Assembly (NCBI RefSeq): GCF_019050325.1
Contig: NZ_VOMB01000020.1
Span: 248,001 to 312,000, forward strand
Direction of reading: 5' to 3'
DNA from: [Mycobacterium] fortunisiensis
Lineage (GTDB): Bacteria > Actinomycetota > Actinomycetes > Mycobacteriales > Mycobacteriaceae
DNA: 64,000 bases
Below the pieces are notes generated by a model. That model worked only from the letters and a program-made list of their open reading frames with translations, had not been told where the DNA came from and searched no databases. Shown here piece after piece: positions 53,076 through 61,568 of this stretch. A program made the translations under genes and the position numbers. Positions within the stretch are counted from its first letter, which is position 1; each line of letters begins with the position of its first letter.

Positions 53076-53668
53076 GGGGCCAGGTATCCGTTGAGCGCAT
53101 GGGCGAGTTCGGTCGCCAATGCTTCGGAATCGAGGATGGACTCGACCATCTGCGCGGACTGGATCGCCGACTGGGTGATGAGCAGACACATGGTGGCCAG
53201 CTGGCGTGGGTCGCCCGCCCGAACCCGGTCGTCCACTGAAACATCCTGTGCCAGCTTGAGTTGGCCGGCCAGTGCGTCGATGAGGATCTGCTGGCTGGTG
53301 CCCAGCCGCTCGGCGATGTAGACCATCGCCAGTTCCGGCGCGGTGTGCAGCACCGCCATGATCACCTCGTCCTGACGCAGTCGGCCGGCCGCTGTGACGA
53401 TGCGGTCCACCAGCGTCACACGGCCCGTGCCGCGGCTCTCGATGGTGTCGAGTACGCCCACGATCCGGGCGGTGAGCAACGCGGCGAGGATCGTCGGGGT
53501 GTCGGGGAAGCGCCGGTACACCGTGGGACGGCTGACACCGGCCCGACGGGCGATCTCGGCCAGCGTCACCCGGTCCACGCCGAACGCCAGCACGCAGCTG
53601 GCGGCTGCGTCCAGGATCCGGTCGGCGACCGGTTCGCCGGCCTCATCATCGTTACCGATTGACACCAT
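53072..53668 (-). CDS. TetR-family regulator upstream of glpD
   Basis: A 198-residue regulator with helix-turn-helix at about residues 16-60 (ADRILDAAASCVLAFGVDRVTLAEIARRAGVSRPTVYRRFPD) and a helical effector domain. Coupled to glpD by a 4-base overlap and divergent, by only 17 bases, from the alkyl-DHAP synthase-like gene. It therefore sits where it could control both transcripts. The M. tuberculosis counterpart is Rv2250c. Ligand unknown; a glycerolipid or acyl-CoA is a reasonable guess. Confidence 0.92.
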   Translation of the reverse strand: MVSIGNDDEAGEPVADRILDAAASCVLAFGVDRVTLAEIARRAGVSRPTVYRRFPDTPTILAALLTARIVGVLDTIESRGTGRVTLVDRIVTAAGRLRQDEVIMAVLHTAPELAMVYIAERLGTSQQILIDALAGQLKLAQDVSVDDRVRAGDPRQLATMCLLITQSAIQSAQMVESILDSEALATELAHALNGYLAP

Positions 53669-53685
53669 ATGTAATACTGTAACGC
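53669..53685. promoter_or_regulatory. 17-base divergent region with overlapping leaderless promoters
   Basis: The plus strand has TACTGT (53675-53680) six bases before the ATG at 53686. The minus strand has TACAGT (53681-53676) seven bases before the ATG at 53668. Both fit a sigma-A -10 (TANNNT) with transcription starting at the start codon, and they share five bases. This implies leaderless mRNAs and mutually exclusive initiation; it is a prediction from spacing. Confidence 0.45.
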
Positions 53686-55299
53686 ATGATGCAGCCCGCC
53701 GAACAGTACCTGCCTCCGATGACGTGGGATGCCTGGGGTGATCCGCAGGCGGCCAAGCCGCTGTCCGACGGCATCCGGACACTGCTGCAGCAGGCGCTCG
53801 GCATCGAGGCCGCGCCCACCCCGCCGCTACCGGCGGAGCAGGTTCAGCTGCGGCCATCGGCACTGTCGGCGCAGGACCGGGAGGCACTGTCGGCCATCGT
53901 CGGCCCGCAGCACTGCGGCATCGACACCATGTCGCGACTGCTGCACGCCGGCGGAAAATCCACCTTGGACCTGTTGCGCCGCAAGGATTCCGGACCCCAG
54001 GACGCATCCGACGCGGTGCTGTTGCCCGGGTCCGAGAGCGAGGTCGCCGCAATCCTGCGCTATTGCACCGAGCGCCGGATCGCAGTGGTGCCCTTCGGCG
54101 GTGGAACGAGCGTGGTGGGCGGACTCGACCCGCTGCGCGACGGTTTCGCCGCCGTCGTCACCCTTGATCTACGCCGTTTCGACGCGCTGCACATGCTCGA
54201 CGAGGTGGCCGGTGAGGCCGAGTTCGGCGCCGGGGTCACCGGGCCGCAAGCTGAGGAACTGCTTGGCGCGCAGGGCTTCTCGCTCGGCCACTTCCCGCAG
54301 AGCTTCCAGTTCGCCACCATCGGCGGGTTCGCCGCCACCCGCTCCTCGGGCCAGGATTCCGCCGGGTACGGGCGGTTCGACGACATGGTCCGCGGCCTGC
54401 GCGCCGTCACGCCCGCGGGGGTGCTGGACCTCGGCCGGGCCCCGGCCTCGGCGGCCGGGCCGGACCTGCGCCAGCTGCTGCTGGGGTCGGAGGGGGTTTT
54501 CGGGGTCATCACCCGGGTCCGGGTCCGGGTACACCCAATTCCCGCGACCACCCGCTACGAGGCCTGGTCTTTCCCCGATTTCGCCACCGGCGCGCAGGCG
54601 CTGCGCGCCGTCACCCAGACCGGCACCGGGCCGACGGTGATCCGGCTGTCCGACGAGGCCGAGACCGGGGTGAACCTGGCCACCACAGAGAGCATCGGCG
54701 AACAGAGCCTCACCGGCGGTTGCCTGGCCATCACTTTGTTCGAGGGCACCCCCGCGCACGCCGAGAGCCGGCACGCAGAGACCCGCGCCGTGCTCGAACA
54801 GCATGGCGGCGCCTCACTCGGTGAAGCCCCGGCCCGCGCCTGGGAGCAGGGCCGATTCGGCGCGCCCTACCTGCGCGATGCGCTCCTGGCGGCCGGGGCC
54901 CTCTGCGAAACCCTGGAGACCGCGACCACCTGGTCCAACCTGCTGGCACTCAAAGCGGCCGTCACCGAAGCGCTGACCACGTCACTGACCGAATCGGGCA
55001 CACCCGCCCTCGTGATGTGCCACATTTCGCATGTGTACCCCACCGGCGCCTCGCTGTACTTCACGGTGGTGGCGGCCCAGCGTGGCAACCCGATCGACCA
55101 GTGGCGCACGGCCAAGGCCGCCGCATCCGAAGCCATGGTGCACACCGGTGGCACCATCACCCACCACCATGCCGTCGGCGCGGACCATCGACCGTGGATG
55201 CGCGACGAGATCGGCGATTTGGGGGTCGAGGTGCTGCGCGCGGTCAAGGCCACCCTCGACCCGGCCGGAATCCTCAACCCAGGCAAGCTGATTCCGTGA
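53686..55299 (+). CDS. FAD-binding oxidase, alkyl-DHAP synthase-like (Rv2251-like)
   Basis: A 537-residue VAO-type flavoprotein. The PP-loop FAD domain (about 110-290) has VVPFGGGTSVVGGLDPLRDG and SFQFATIGGFAATRSSGQDSAGYGRFDDMV. The C-terminal part has the GTITHHHAVGADHRPWM motif, the His-rich signature of alkyldihydroxyacetonephosphate synthase, which makes the ether bond of ether lipids, and ends LDPAGILNPGKL. D-lactate/glycolate oxidase-like activity is the alternative. Two ATGs are adjacent (53686, 53689). Coupled to the lipid kinase downstream by GTGA. Confidence 0.86.
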   Translation: MMQPAEQYLPPMTWDAWGDPQAAKPLSDGIRTLLQQALGIEAAPTPPLPAEQVQLRPSALSAQDREALSAIVGPQHCGIDTMSRLLHAGGKSTLDLLRRKDSGPQDASDAVLLPGSESEVAAILRYCTERRIAVVPFGGGTSVVGGLDPLRDGFAAVVTLDLRRFDALHMLDEVAGEAEFGAGVTGPQAEELLGAQGFSLGHFPQSFQFATIGGFAATRSSGQDSAGYGRFDDMVRGLRAVTPAGVLDLGRAPASAAGPDLRQLLLGSEGVFGVITRVRVRVHPIPATTRYEAWSFPDFATGAQALRAVTQTGTGPTVIRLSDEAETGVNLATTESIGEQSLTGGCLAITLFEGTPAHAESRHAETRAVLEQHGGASLGEAPARAWEQGRFGAPYLRDALLAAGALCETLETATTWSNLLALKAAVTEALTTSLTESGTPALVMCHISHVYPTGASLYFTVVAAQRGNPIDQWRTAKAAASEAMVHTGGTITHHHAVGADHRPWMRDEIGDLGVEVLRAVKATLDPAGILNPGKLIP

Positions 55300-56198
55300 C
55301 CATCTCGCGTGTCACCGTCCTGACCAACCCGCTGTCCGGACACGGCAATGCACCGCACGCGGCCGAGCGGGCCGTGGCCCAGTTCCAGCGCCGCGGCGTG
55401 GATGTCTGCGAGCTCGTGGGAACCGACGCCGCGCATGCCCGCAGGCTCGTCGACGACGCGCTCGAGGCCGGCACCGATGCCCTGGTGGTGGTCGGCGGCG
55501 ACGGGGTGATCTCGCTGGCGCTGCAATCCCTGGCCCGCGGCGATGTCCCGCTGGGCATCATCCCGGCCGGCACCGGCAACGATCATGCCCGCGAATACCG
55601 GTTGCCGACAGGCGATCCCGAGGCCGCCGCCGATGTGGTGGTCACCGGCCATACCGAGACCGTCGATCTGGGGCGCATTGAGGACACGGCGGGCGCCGTC
55701 AAGTGGTTCGGCACCGTGATGGCCGCCGGGTTCGATTCGCTGGTCAGCGACCGGACCAACCGGATGCGCTGGCCGCACGGCCGGATGCGCTACAACCTCG
55801 CGATGATCGCCGAGATCTCGAAACTGCGGTTGCTCCCGTTCCGGCTGACCTTCGACGACAGCCCGGAAATGCAAACGGATCTCACCCTGGCCGCGTTCGG
55901 CAACACCCGCAGCTACGGCGGCGGCATGCTGATCTGTCCTGGGGCCGACCATGCGGACGGTCTGCTCGACGTCACCATGATCACCTCGGCATCGCGCACC
56001 CGTTTGGTCCGGCTCTTCCCCACCGTTTTCAAGGGCACCCACGTCGATCTCGACGAGGTGTCGACCCGGCGTGCCAGGACTGTCCACGTCGAATGCCCGG
56101 GCATCAACGCCTACGCCGACGGAGATTTCGCGGCGGCCCTGCCGGTGACGGTGTCGGCGGTGCCGGATTCCCTCTCGATCCTGGTACCGCAAGGCTGA
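55296..56198 (+). CDS. Diacylglycerol kinase-family lipid kinase (Rv2252-like)
   Basis: A 300-residue DAGK-catalytic-domain protein: VTVLTNPLSGHGN near the start, the nucleotide motif VVVGGDGVISLALQSL near 66-82, PLGIIPAGTGNDHAREY near 90-105 and the C-terminal INAYADGDF substrate/metal region near 280. The M. tuberculosis orthologue is reported to phosphorylate diacylglycerol in phosphatidylinositol mannoside synthesis. The GTG at 55296 overlaps the stop of the flavoprotein gene, so the two are one unit. Confidence 0.92.
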   Translation: MTISRVTVLTNPLSGHGNAPHAAERAVAQFQRRGVDVCELVGTDAAHARRLVDDALEAGTDALVVVGGDGVISLALQSLARGDVPLGIIPAGTGNDHAREYRLPTGDPEAAADVVVTGHTETVDLGRIEDTAGAVKWFGTVMAAGFDSLVSDRTNRMRWPHGRMRYNLAMIAEISKLRLLPFRLTFDDSPEMQTDLTLAAFGNTRSYGGGMLICPGADHADGLLDVTMITSASRTRLVRLFPTVFKGTHVDLDEVSTRRARTVHVECPGINAYADGDFAAALPVTVSAVPDSLSILVPQG

Positions 56199-56332
56199 TC
56201 CTCGAGGTCACCACGAGGTCGACCCTGCCCAGTTCAGAGCGGTTTTCGACGATTCGGCGTGTTTGCCCGACACAGCGCGCAGGGCGCGGTACGTTTCCAA
56301 CGGGCCGGGGTTGGATCGACACACGGAGCGTC

Positions 56333-58585
56333 ATGGAGTCAACCAAGTACATCGGTCGCGTCGGCGCTCTGGCCGTGGCGCTCGGCATCGGGTCCGCGTT
56401 GACCTCCGGAACCGGCATCGCATGGGCCGACGAGACCGGCGGCAACTCCGCCAAGACCACGAGCAGCAGCAACGAGAAGTCCGGCACCGCCTCGGGTGGC
56501 AGCACCGCCAACCCCGGAACGCGCGTCAAGGCACCGAACCGCAAAGGCGCGCTGTCGAAGATCGCCGACCGCGTGCGCGACGATGTCGAAGCCGGGCTCG
56601 ACAACCTCGAACGCGGCGTGAAGCGGACGCAGAGCCGAGGCGACTCGTCACGTGGCGCCCTCGGCGACAACGCCACCGGGACGACGCGGACGCGCCCGTC
56701 CACCCGCACCGGACGGTCGGACTTCACCCGCGCCGCGGGAGCCCACCAGTCGCCCCAGGCGATCAAAGCCAACCGGTCGCCTCGGCCGACCAACGAAACC
56801 GGCGGCGCCGCACCGGCCATCACCCACCCGCAGCACACCGACACCGTCGTCGGCAAGCTCACCCAAGCCCCCGCGGACGGTGTCGAACCCCGTCACGACG
56901 TGATCACCCCGGTGCTTCCCCGGGTCACCGCCGTCGAGGCCCCGGCTGTCGCGCAGCGCGACCGCCTCGAGCCCGCCACCGAGGCCGTCACCTCCGCGCC
57001 CGCCATCACCGCCCCGACGGTGGTGTCGGCCCTGTTGAGTATCACCGGGTTGTCGGCGTTCGGCGCGGGAACCACCCCGGTGGCACCGGCACAGTCCCCG
57101 GCGTTGTGGGCCATGATGGCGTGGACCCGAAGGGAATTCGCACGGTCGGTCAATCCGCTCGGCGCCCGCGTGCTGTCGGCCAACGATGCCGCGTCGGTGG
57201 TGGCCGAGCAGGAAATCCAGCCGATGGCCGCGGTCAGCCCGACGTTCGCGGTGCAAACCGACGATCTGACCCCGAAGCCTGCCGTCCCCCCGTCACTGAC
57301 CGCACACACCACCGCACTGGACTGGGTCACCGGCCAGGGCCCCACCGGCCACTGGTATGTCGCCGGCACGGATCTCGGCATCATGTGGAACAGCGGGTAC
57401 ACCGACGACAACGGCACGCCGATCATCTACACGTTGTTCGGCGACACCTACAGCGGACCGAACATGACCGGAGACTGGCGCAACAACGTGCTGTTCCGCA
57501 CCAGCGATACCGACATGTCCAACGGCCTGCAATTCAGCGATGCCCTGATCCATGCCGGCGCGCAGCCCGGCATCCCCGGGACGCCGACGTGGTACGGCAC
57601 CGGCGGGCCCGCGGCGGGGGCGGCGCAGATCATCTACGACCCGGGTTACGACGGGCTGTTCGGCAGCACCTACACGATGATCCCGACCTCGGCGATCGCG
57701 ATTGAACACGCCGGCGACGAGGGCGGTTACCGGCAGTACGCCACCGTGATGTCGGTGCGCACCTGGGACAACCCGGGCAGTTGGACCACCAACTACTCGG
57801 GCATCGCCTACTCCGACGACGGCGGCAAGACCTGGCAGGTGGACCCGGACACCGTGCGGGCCTCGGGCTGGTTGCGGGCCAGCGCGTCGTATGTGCCCGG
57901 CGACGAGCATTTCCAGCAGAACGCGCTGGTGATGTCGGACGACCCCGCCGACCCGTACGTCTACGTGTACGGAACCCCCTCGGGCCGGCAAGGTTCGGCG
58001 TATGTGGCCCGGGTCGAGAAGGACAAGATCACCGATCTCGACGCCTACCAGTACTTCGCGGGCGAGGACGCCGCCGGCGCCGGGCAGTGGGTGACCGGCG
58101 ATCCGTCGGCCGCGGTGCCGGTATTCGGTTCCAGCAGCACCGATTTCCTGCCGCAGTTCTACAAGGTGCTCGACACCTTCACGTTCGGGTTGTTCACCAA
58201 GATCGCCAACGGCATCTGGGTCGGCGGGCTGCCCACCAACGGCAACGTCAGCGAGATGTCGGTGCAGTACAACGAATACCTCGGCAAGTACGTGGTGCTC
58301 TACACCGACGGCGGCAACAACGTGGTGATGCGGGTGTCGGATTCGCCCCAGGGCCAGTGGTCGGACACCACGACGCTGGTGGCCAACAACCTGATCACCA
58401 ACACCGGCATGTACGCGCCGATGGTGCACCCGATGTCGGGCACCGACTACTTCGACACCGTCGACGAGGACGGCAACGTGGTCGACAACTCGCAGTACCT
58501 GTACTACAACCTGTCCTACTGGGGCGACTACAACGTCCGGTTGATGCAGACCGACCTGGAATCCATGAAGACGATCTCGGTCTGA
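56333..58585 (+). CDS. Secreted DUF4185 protein (GH183 endo-D-arabinanase-like)
   Basis: A 750-residue exported protein. Signal peptide with cleavage near GIAWA-DE (about 34), then a long low-complexity, probably disordered region rich in Ser, Thr, Pro and Arg (about 35-310), then a DUF4185 domain to the end, read as a beta-propeller (DWVTGQGPTGHWYVAGTDLGIMWN, FGDTYSGPNMTGDWRNNVLFRT). Some DUF4185 proteins have been shown to be endo-D-arabinanases (GH183), so cutting arabinogalactan or lipoarabinomannan is plausible. The ATG at 56333 has GGAGCG upstream. Followed by a small exported protein after three bases. Confidence 0.85.
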   Translation: MESTKYIGRVGALAVALGIGSALTSGTGIAWADETGGNSAKTTSSSNEKSGTASGGSTANPGTRVKAPNRKGALSKIADRVRDDVEAGLDNLERGVKRTQSRGDSSRGALGDNATGTTRTRPSTRTGRSDFTRAAGAHQSPQAIKANRSPRPTNETGGAAPAITHPQHTDTVVGKLTQAPADGVEPRHDVITPVLPRVTAVEAPAVAQRDRLEPATEAVTSAPAITAPTVVSALLSITGLSAFGAGTTPVAPAQSPALWAMMAWTRREFARSVNPLGARVLSANDAASVVAEQEIQPMAAVSPTFAVQTDDLTPKPAVPPSLTAHTTALDWVTGQGPTGHWYVAGTDLGIMWNSGYTDDNGTPIIYTLFGDTYSGPNMTGDWRNNVLFRTSDTDMSNGLQFSDALIHAGAQPGIPGTPTWYGTGGPAAGAAQIIYDPGYDGLFGSTYTMIPTSAIAIEHAGDEGGYRQYATVMSVRTWDNPGSWTTNYSGIAYSDDGGKTWQVDPDTVRASGWLRASASYVPGDEHFQQNALVMSDDPADPYVYVYGTPSGRQGSAYVARVEKDKITDLDAYQYFAGEDAAGAGQWVTGDPSAAVPVFGSSSTDFLPQFYKVLDTFTFGLFTKIANGIWVGGLPTNGNVSEMSVQYNEYLGKYVVLYTDGGNNVVMRVSDSPQGQWSDTTTLVANNLITNTGMYAPMVHPMSGTDYFDTVDEDGNVVDNSQYLYYNLSYWGDYNVRLMQTDLESMKTISV

Positions 58586-58588
58586 GCC

Positions 58589-59116
58589 ATGGCCGGGATA
58601 CGCGTATTGGGAGCGGCGGCCTGCGCCGTGGCCGCCGCACTCACCTCGAGCGGGTGCGCGCACGCCGATCCCGAACCGCCGGTGCCGCCGGGACCCCCGG
58701 AAACCGCGGCGCCGCAGCCGGACTCGTCGTGTGCGGAAGGTATTGCCGGGGCGCTGAGTCCGGCCGACCCCGCAGAACTCGGCAACGACCGGCGCCTGCT
58801 GCGCTGCGACGGCGGCGCCTGGCAGTCCTTCGGTGGCCCCTATCCCTCGTCGGACCGCTGGCTGACCACCGGGCCCGAGCTGATCCTGCACGGACAGGGG
58901 CGGCGCAATCCGGAAGCCAAGGCGGGTACCTGGTCGGGTCTCCCGCAGACCACCCAAGCACGGTGTCGCGCTGAGGTTGTCGACGTCCTGGGCGCCGGGA
59001 AGACGTCGGAGCCCGAGACGTTCGACGGCGCACCGGGGCAGTCGCTGACCTTTGCGGTCAGCGACCACATGTTCACGGCAAAGCTCAGCGGCTACTGCCT
59101 GTGGCAGCGCGGCTGA
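58589..59116 (+). CDS. Small exported Cys-containing protein
   Basis: A 175-residue protein with N-terminal hydrophobic segment (about 5-20) and then SSGCAHADPEPP. This is either a weak lipobox at Cys23 or a signal peptidase I site after AHA. The mature domain starts with a Pro-rich linker and has further cysteines (SSCAEG, LLRCDGG, ARCRAEV, GYCLW), likely disulfides. No family is recognised. It begins three bases after the DUF4185 gene, so the two are co-transcribed and may act together at the envelope. Confidence 0.8.
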   Translation: MAGIRVLGAAACAVAAALTSSGCAHADPEPPVPPGPPETAAPQPDSSCAEGIAGALSPADPAELGNDRRLLRCDGGAWQSFGGPYPSSDRWLTTGPELILHGQGRRNPEAKAGTWSGLPQTTQARCRAEVVDVLGAGKTSEPETFDGAPGQSLTFAVSDHMFTAKLSGYCLWQRG

Positions 59117-59120
59117 TCGG

Positions 59121-59633
59121 CTATCCGACTCCTCGATTCAGCCAGGACACTTCACCGCCGTCTCCGCCGTTGCGGTAGGGCTCGAGAGATTCGTCCCACG
59201 CGGTGCCCAGCACGGTGTCGAGTTCGGCGGCCAGCATGTCGGCGCCGCCGGCCATCAGCGTGCGCAGTCGCATCTCGCCGACCATCACGTCGCCGTTGGC
59301 GCTCATCGCGCCGCTCCACAGACCGAGCTGCGGGGTGTGGCACCAACGGTGCCCGTCCACTCCGGCGCTAGGGTCCTCGGTGACCTCGAACCGCAGCACC
59401 GACCAGGAGCGCAGGGCATTGGCCAACTGCGCCCCGGTGCCGACGGGACCGACCCAGTTGGTCACCGCACGCAACTGGCCGGGCATGGCCGGTTGCGGGG
59501 TCCACTTCAGGTTCGCCCGCGCCGACAGGGTCGACGACAACGCCCACTCGACATGCGGGCATACCGCCGCGGGTGAGGCGTGGACATAGACCACGCCTGT
59601 CGCCGCGTCGGCGAACTGGTTCGACGCACGCAT
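59121..59633 (-). CDS. DUF3145 protein (Rv2256c-like)
   Basis: A 170-residue cytosolic actinobacterial protein with no catalytic assignment. Segments such as GVVYVHASPAAVCPHVEWALSS, LRFEVTEDPSAGVDGHRWCHTPQLGLW, GDVMVGEMRLRTLM and the C-terminal GTAWDESLEPYRNGGDGGEVSWL are characteristic of the family. ATG at 59633. It is convergent with the small exported protein gene four bases away and follows the serine hydrolase gene's 5' side on the same strand. Confidence 0.87.
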   Translation of the reverse strand: MRASNQFADAATGVVYVHASPAAVCPHVEWALSSTLSARANLKWTPQPAMPGQLRAVTNWVGPVGTGAQLANALRSWSVLRFEVTEDPSAGVDGHRWCHTPQLGLWSGAMSANGDVMVGEMRLRTLMAGGADMLAAELDTVLGTAWDESLEPYRNGGDGGEVSWLNRGVG

Positions 59634-59746
59634 CTGCTACTCCTTCGGATACGAGGGACGTCTTCCCCAACGGCCTGGTATTCCGATCGAGCATGCAGTT
59701 GTGTGTGCCGCGCGTGTCTATTGTGCCCCGTGAGGCTGGTGTTGCG

Positions 59747-60571
59747 CTAGTCTGTGCCGTTTTCTCTCAGCACTCCATCAGATATGGCCGGCCACAGCGG
59801 GTAGGTCCAGTCCCCGAAATCGCGGTCGGTGAGCACCACCAATGCCAGGTCAGCGGCCGGATCGACCCACAAAAACGTGCCCGACTGCCCGAAATGCCCG
59901 AACGTGCGGGGCGAGTTTGCCGCGCCGGTCCAGTGCGGGGATTTGCCATCCCGGAGTTCGAAGCCCAGGCCCCAGTCGTTGGGCCGCTGCACCCCGAAAC
60001 CGGGCAACACCCCGTCCAGCCCCGGAAATTGCACTGTCACCGCCTCGGTGTGCAGCTGGTCGGACACCAGCGCTGGACGCAACAGCTCACCGGCAAAGGC
60101 CGCCAGATCGGCAACAGTGGACACCGCGCCGAACCCGGCCACCTGCGCCCCGCCGGAGAGCGTGGAGGCCGACATCGACAGCGGCTCGAACACCGCCTGC
60201 GTGAGATAGCTGCCGAACTCGATGCCGGCGGCCTCCTCGACGGCACGGGCCGCCAGCTCGAACCCGAAGTTGGAATAGATGCGGCGCTGCCCCGGACGGG
60301 CCAGCACGTCGGCCGACTGCATCGACACGCCGGACGCATGTGCGAGCAGGTGTCGGATGGTCGAACCGGGCGGACCGCCCGGGGTACCGAGGTCGACCGC
60401 ACCCTCCTCGATCGCGATCTGGACGGCCCGGGCCACGAGCGGCTTGGTCACCGAAGCCAGTGCAAAAGGCTTGGCGGTGTCGCCGTGGCTCGCCAGCACG
60501 CCGGACGGTCCGACCACTGCTGCCGCGGCCGAATCCACCGGCCAGGTATCGATCACGTCGAGCGCGCCCAT
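59747..60571 (-). CDS. Serine hydrolase, beta-lactamase/esterase class C type (Rv2257c-like)
   Basis: A 274-residue penicillin-binding-fold protein without a signal peptide. It has the three motifs: Ser-x-x-Lys (ASVTKPL near residue 42), Tyr-x-Asn (IYSNFGFE near 98) and His-x-Gly-type (FGHFGQSG near 228). Small cytosolic members usually act as esterases rather than antibiotic-degrading enzymes. The ATG at 60571 is preferred over a TTG three codons earlier. It is downstream of the helical-repeat gene on the same strand. Confidence 0.9.
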   Translation of the reverse strand: MGALDVIDTWPVDSAAAAVVGPSGVLASHGDTAKPFALASVTKPLVARAVQIAIEEGAVDLGTPGGPPGSTIRHLLAHASGVSMQSADVLARPGQRRIYSNFGFELAARAVEEAAGIEFGSYLTQAVFEPLSMSASTLSGGAQVAGFGAVSTVADLAAFAGELLRPALVSDQLHTEAVTVQFPGLDGVLPGFGVQRPNDWGLGFELRDGKSPHWTGAANSPRTFGHFGQSGTFLWVDPAADLALVVLTDRDFGDWTYPLWPAISDGVLRENGTD

Positions 60572-60581
60572 GGCGGGCAAT

Positions 60582-61517
60582 CTATCGGGCCCGCCCCAGA
60601 CTCCGGGCCAGCAGATCCTCGATCAGGCTCGCCGCGCTCGCATCGACATCGGCGACCAGGCGACGCAGACCGACGACCTGCCGCAGCACATCGCCGGGCT
60701 CGCTGTCGGCGACCGCCCAGAGCCGGTAGACATCGCAGACGGCGCGGTATGCCGATGGCCCCGATTCGGGTTCGGTGTCCTCACACCACTGCCACATCGA
60801 CTGGGTCCACGCCCGCAACCGGCCGTCGTCGCCGCGGCGGTGCGCCAGGGTCAGCGCGCGCCGGTACACATCGGCGGCCCACTCCAACGGCACCCGCTCG
60901 TCGAGCACCGGCAGCAGTACCTCATCCAGGGCCCGGGTTCCGGCAGCATCGCCGGCAGCCAGGGCCGCGATACCGTCGAGCGCGCGTGCCAGTGTGACCA
61001 GGGCGGCATCGTCGAGGCGCTGGGCGGTCGCGGCCAATTGCCGTGTCGCCGCAGCGGATTGTGCGTGATCGCCGGCGTCGGCCGCCGTCACGGCGAGCAG
61101 GTACGCCAGATACCCGTGCGCGGCGGCCTGCGGAACACCGTCGAGCAGCGTGCCGGCTCGTTGCGCCCAACTTCCGGCCAACCCGATGTGGCCGCGGGCC
61201 AGCCAGGCCAGCCCCAGTTCGGCGGCCTTCATCGCGGCCTGGACCGGGTCGGTGCGCAGCAGCCGGGCGTGCACCTGCTCATTGATCCGGACCGCTTCGC
61301 GGCCATGGCCCTGACGCCACGCGGCGGTTGCGTACACGGCCAGGTCGTCGGTACCGAGCGGTTGCACGCCCTGGACGCGACTGAAGGTTTCGTAGCTGGT
61401 ACGCCAGTCATTGCGCCGGTACGCCGAGCGCGCGACCACCAGCAGTTGGCTTCGATCGTCGACCACAACCCACGGTATCCCGGGCGCGCTCGACACGGCC
61501 CGCGATTCGGCCGACAC
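60582..61517 (-). CDS. Helical-repeat (TPR-like) protein of unknown function
   Basis: About 311 residues of mostly alpha-helix with repeated patterns (RRNDWRTSYETFSRVQGVQPLGTDDLAVYATAAWRQGHGREAVRINEQVH, then AAELGLAWLARGHIGLAGSWAQRAGTLL) that look like tetratricopeptide repeats. The layout resembles the TPR part of mycobacterial LuxR/cyclase-type regulators, but no DNA-binding or catalytic domain is attached. Start uncertain: GTG at 61517 is chosen, TTG at 61520 is possible. It overlaps nothing and is 48-50 bases from the divergent mscR. Confidence 0.72.
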   Translation of the reverse strand: MSAESRAVSSAPGIPWVVVDDRSQLLVVARSAYRRNDWRTSYETFSRVQGVQPLGTDDLAVYATAAWRQGHGREAVRINEQVHARLLRTDPVQAAMKAAELGLAWLARGHIGLAGSWAQRAGTLLDGVPQAAAHGYLAYLLAVTAADAGDHAQSAAATRQLAATAQRLDDAALVTLARALDGIAALAAGDAAGTRALDEVLLPVLDERVPLEWAADVYRRALTLAHRRGDDGRLRAWTQSMWQWCEDTEPESGPSAYRAVCDVYRLWAVADSEPGDVLRQVVGLRRLVADVDASAASLIEDLLARSLGRAR

Positions 61518-61533
61518 CAACTGCCCCCACTAA

Positions 61534-61562
61534 TTGGACACCTGTCCGGTTTGCATTAAGTT
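61534..61562 (+). promoter_or_regulatory. Predicted leaderless promoter of mscR with GGACA-CC-TGTCC palindrome
   Basis: TTGGAC (61534-61539), 17 bases, TAAGTT (61557-61562) fit sigma-A -35/-10 elements. The ATG at 61569 lies where transcription should begin, and the AGAGG in between is too close to serve as a ribosome site. A perfect palindrome GGACACCTGTCC (61536-61547) overlaps the -35 and spacer and could bind a regulator. Confidence 0.5.
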
Positions 61563-61568
61563 AGAGGC

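Noticed and set aside
53659..53664. TTGACA as -35 of the flavoprotein gene
   Set aside because: A perfect hexamer, but only 10 bases from the -10 candidate; it lies in TetR codons and the spacing does not work.
57293..59068. A 591-codon minus-strand frame opposite the DUF4185 gene
   Set aside because: The plus strand has a signal peptide, a recognised domain and a coupled downstream gene; the minus frame is GC-bias noise.
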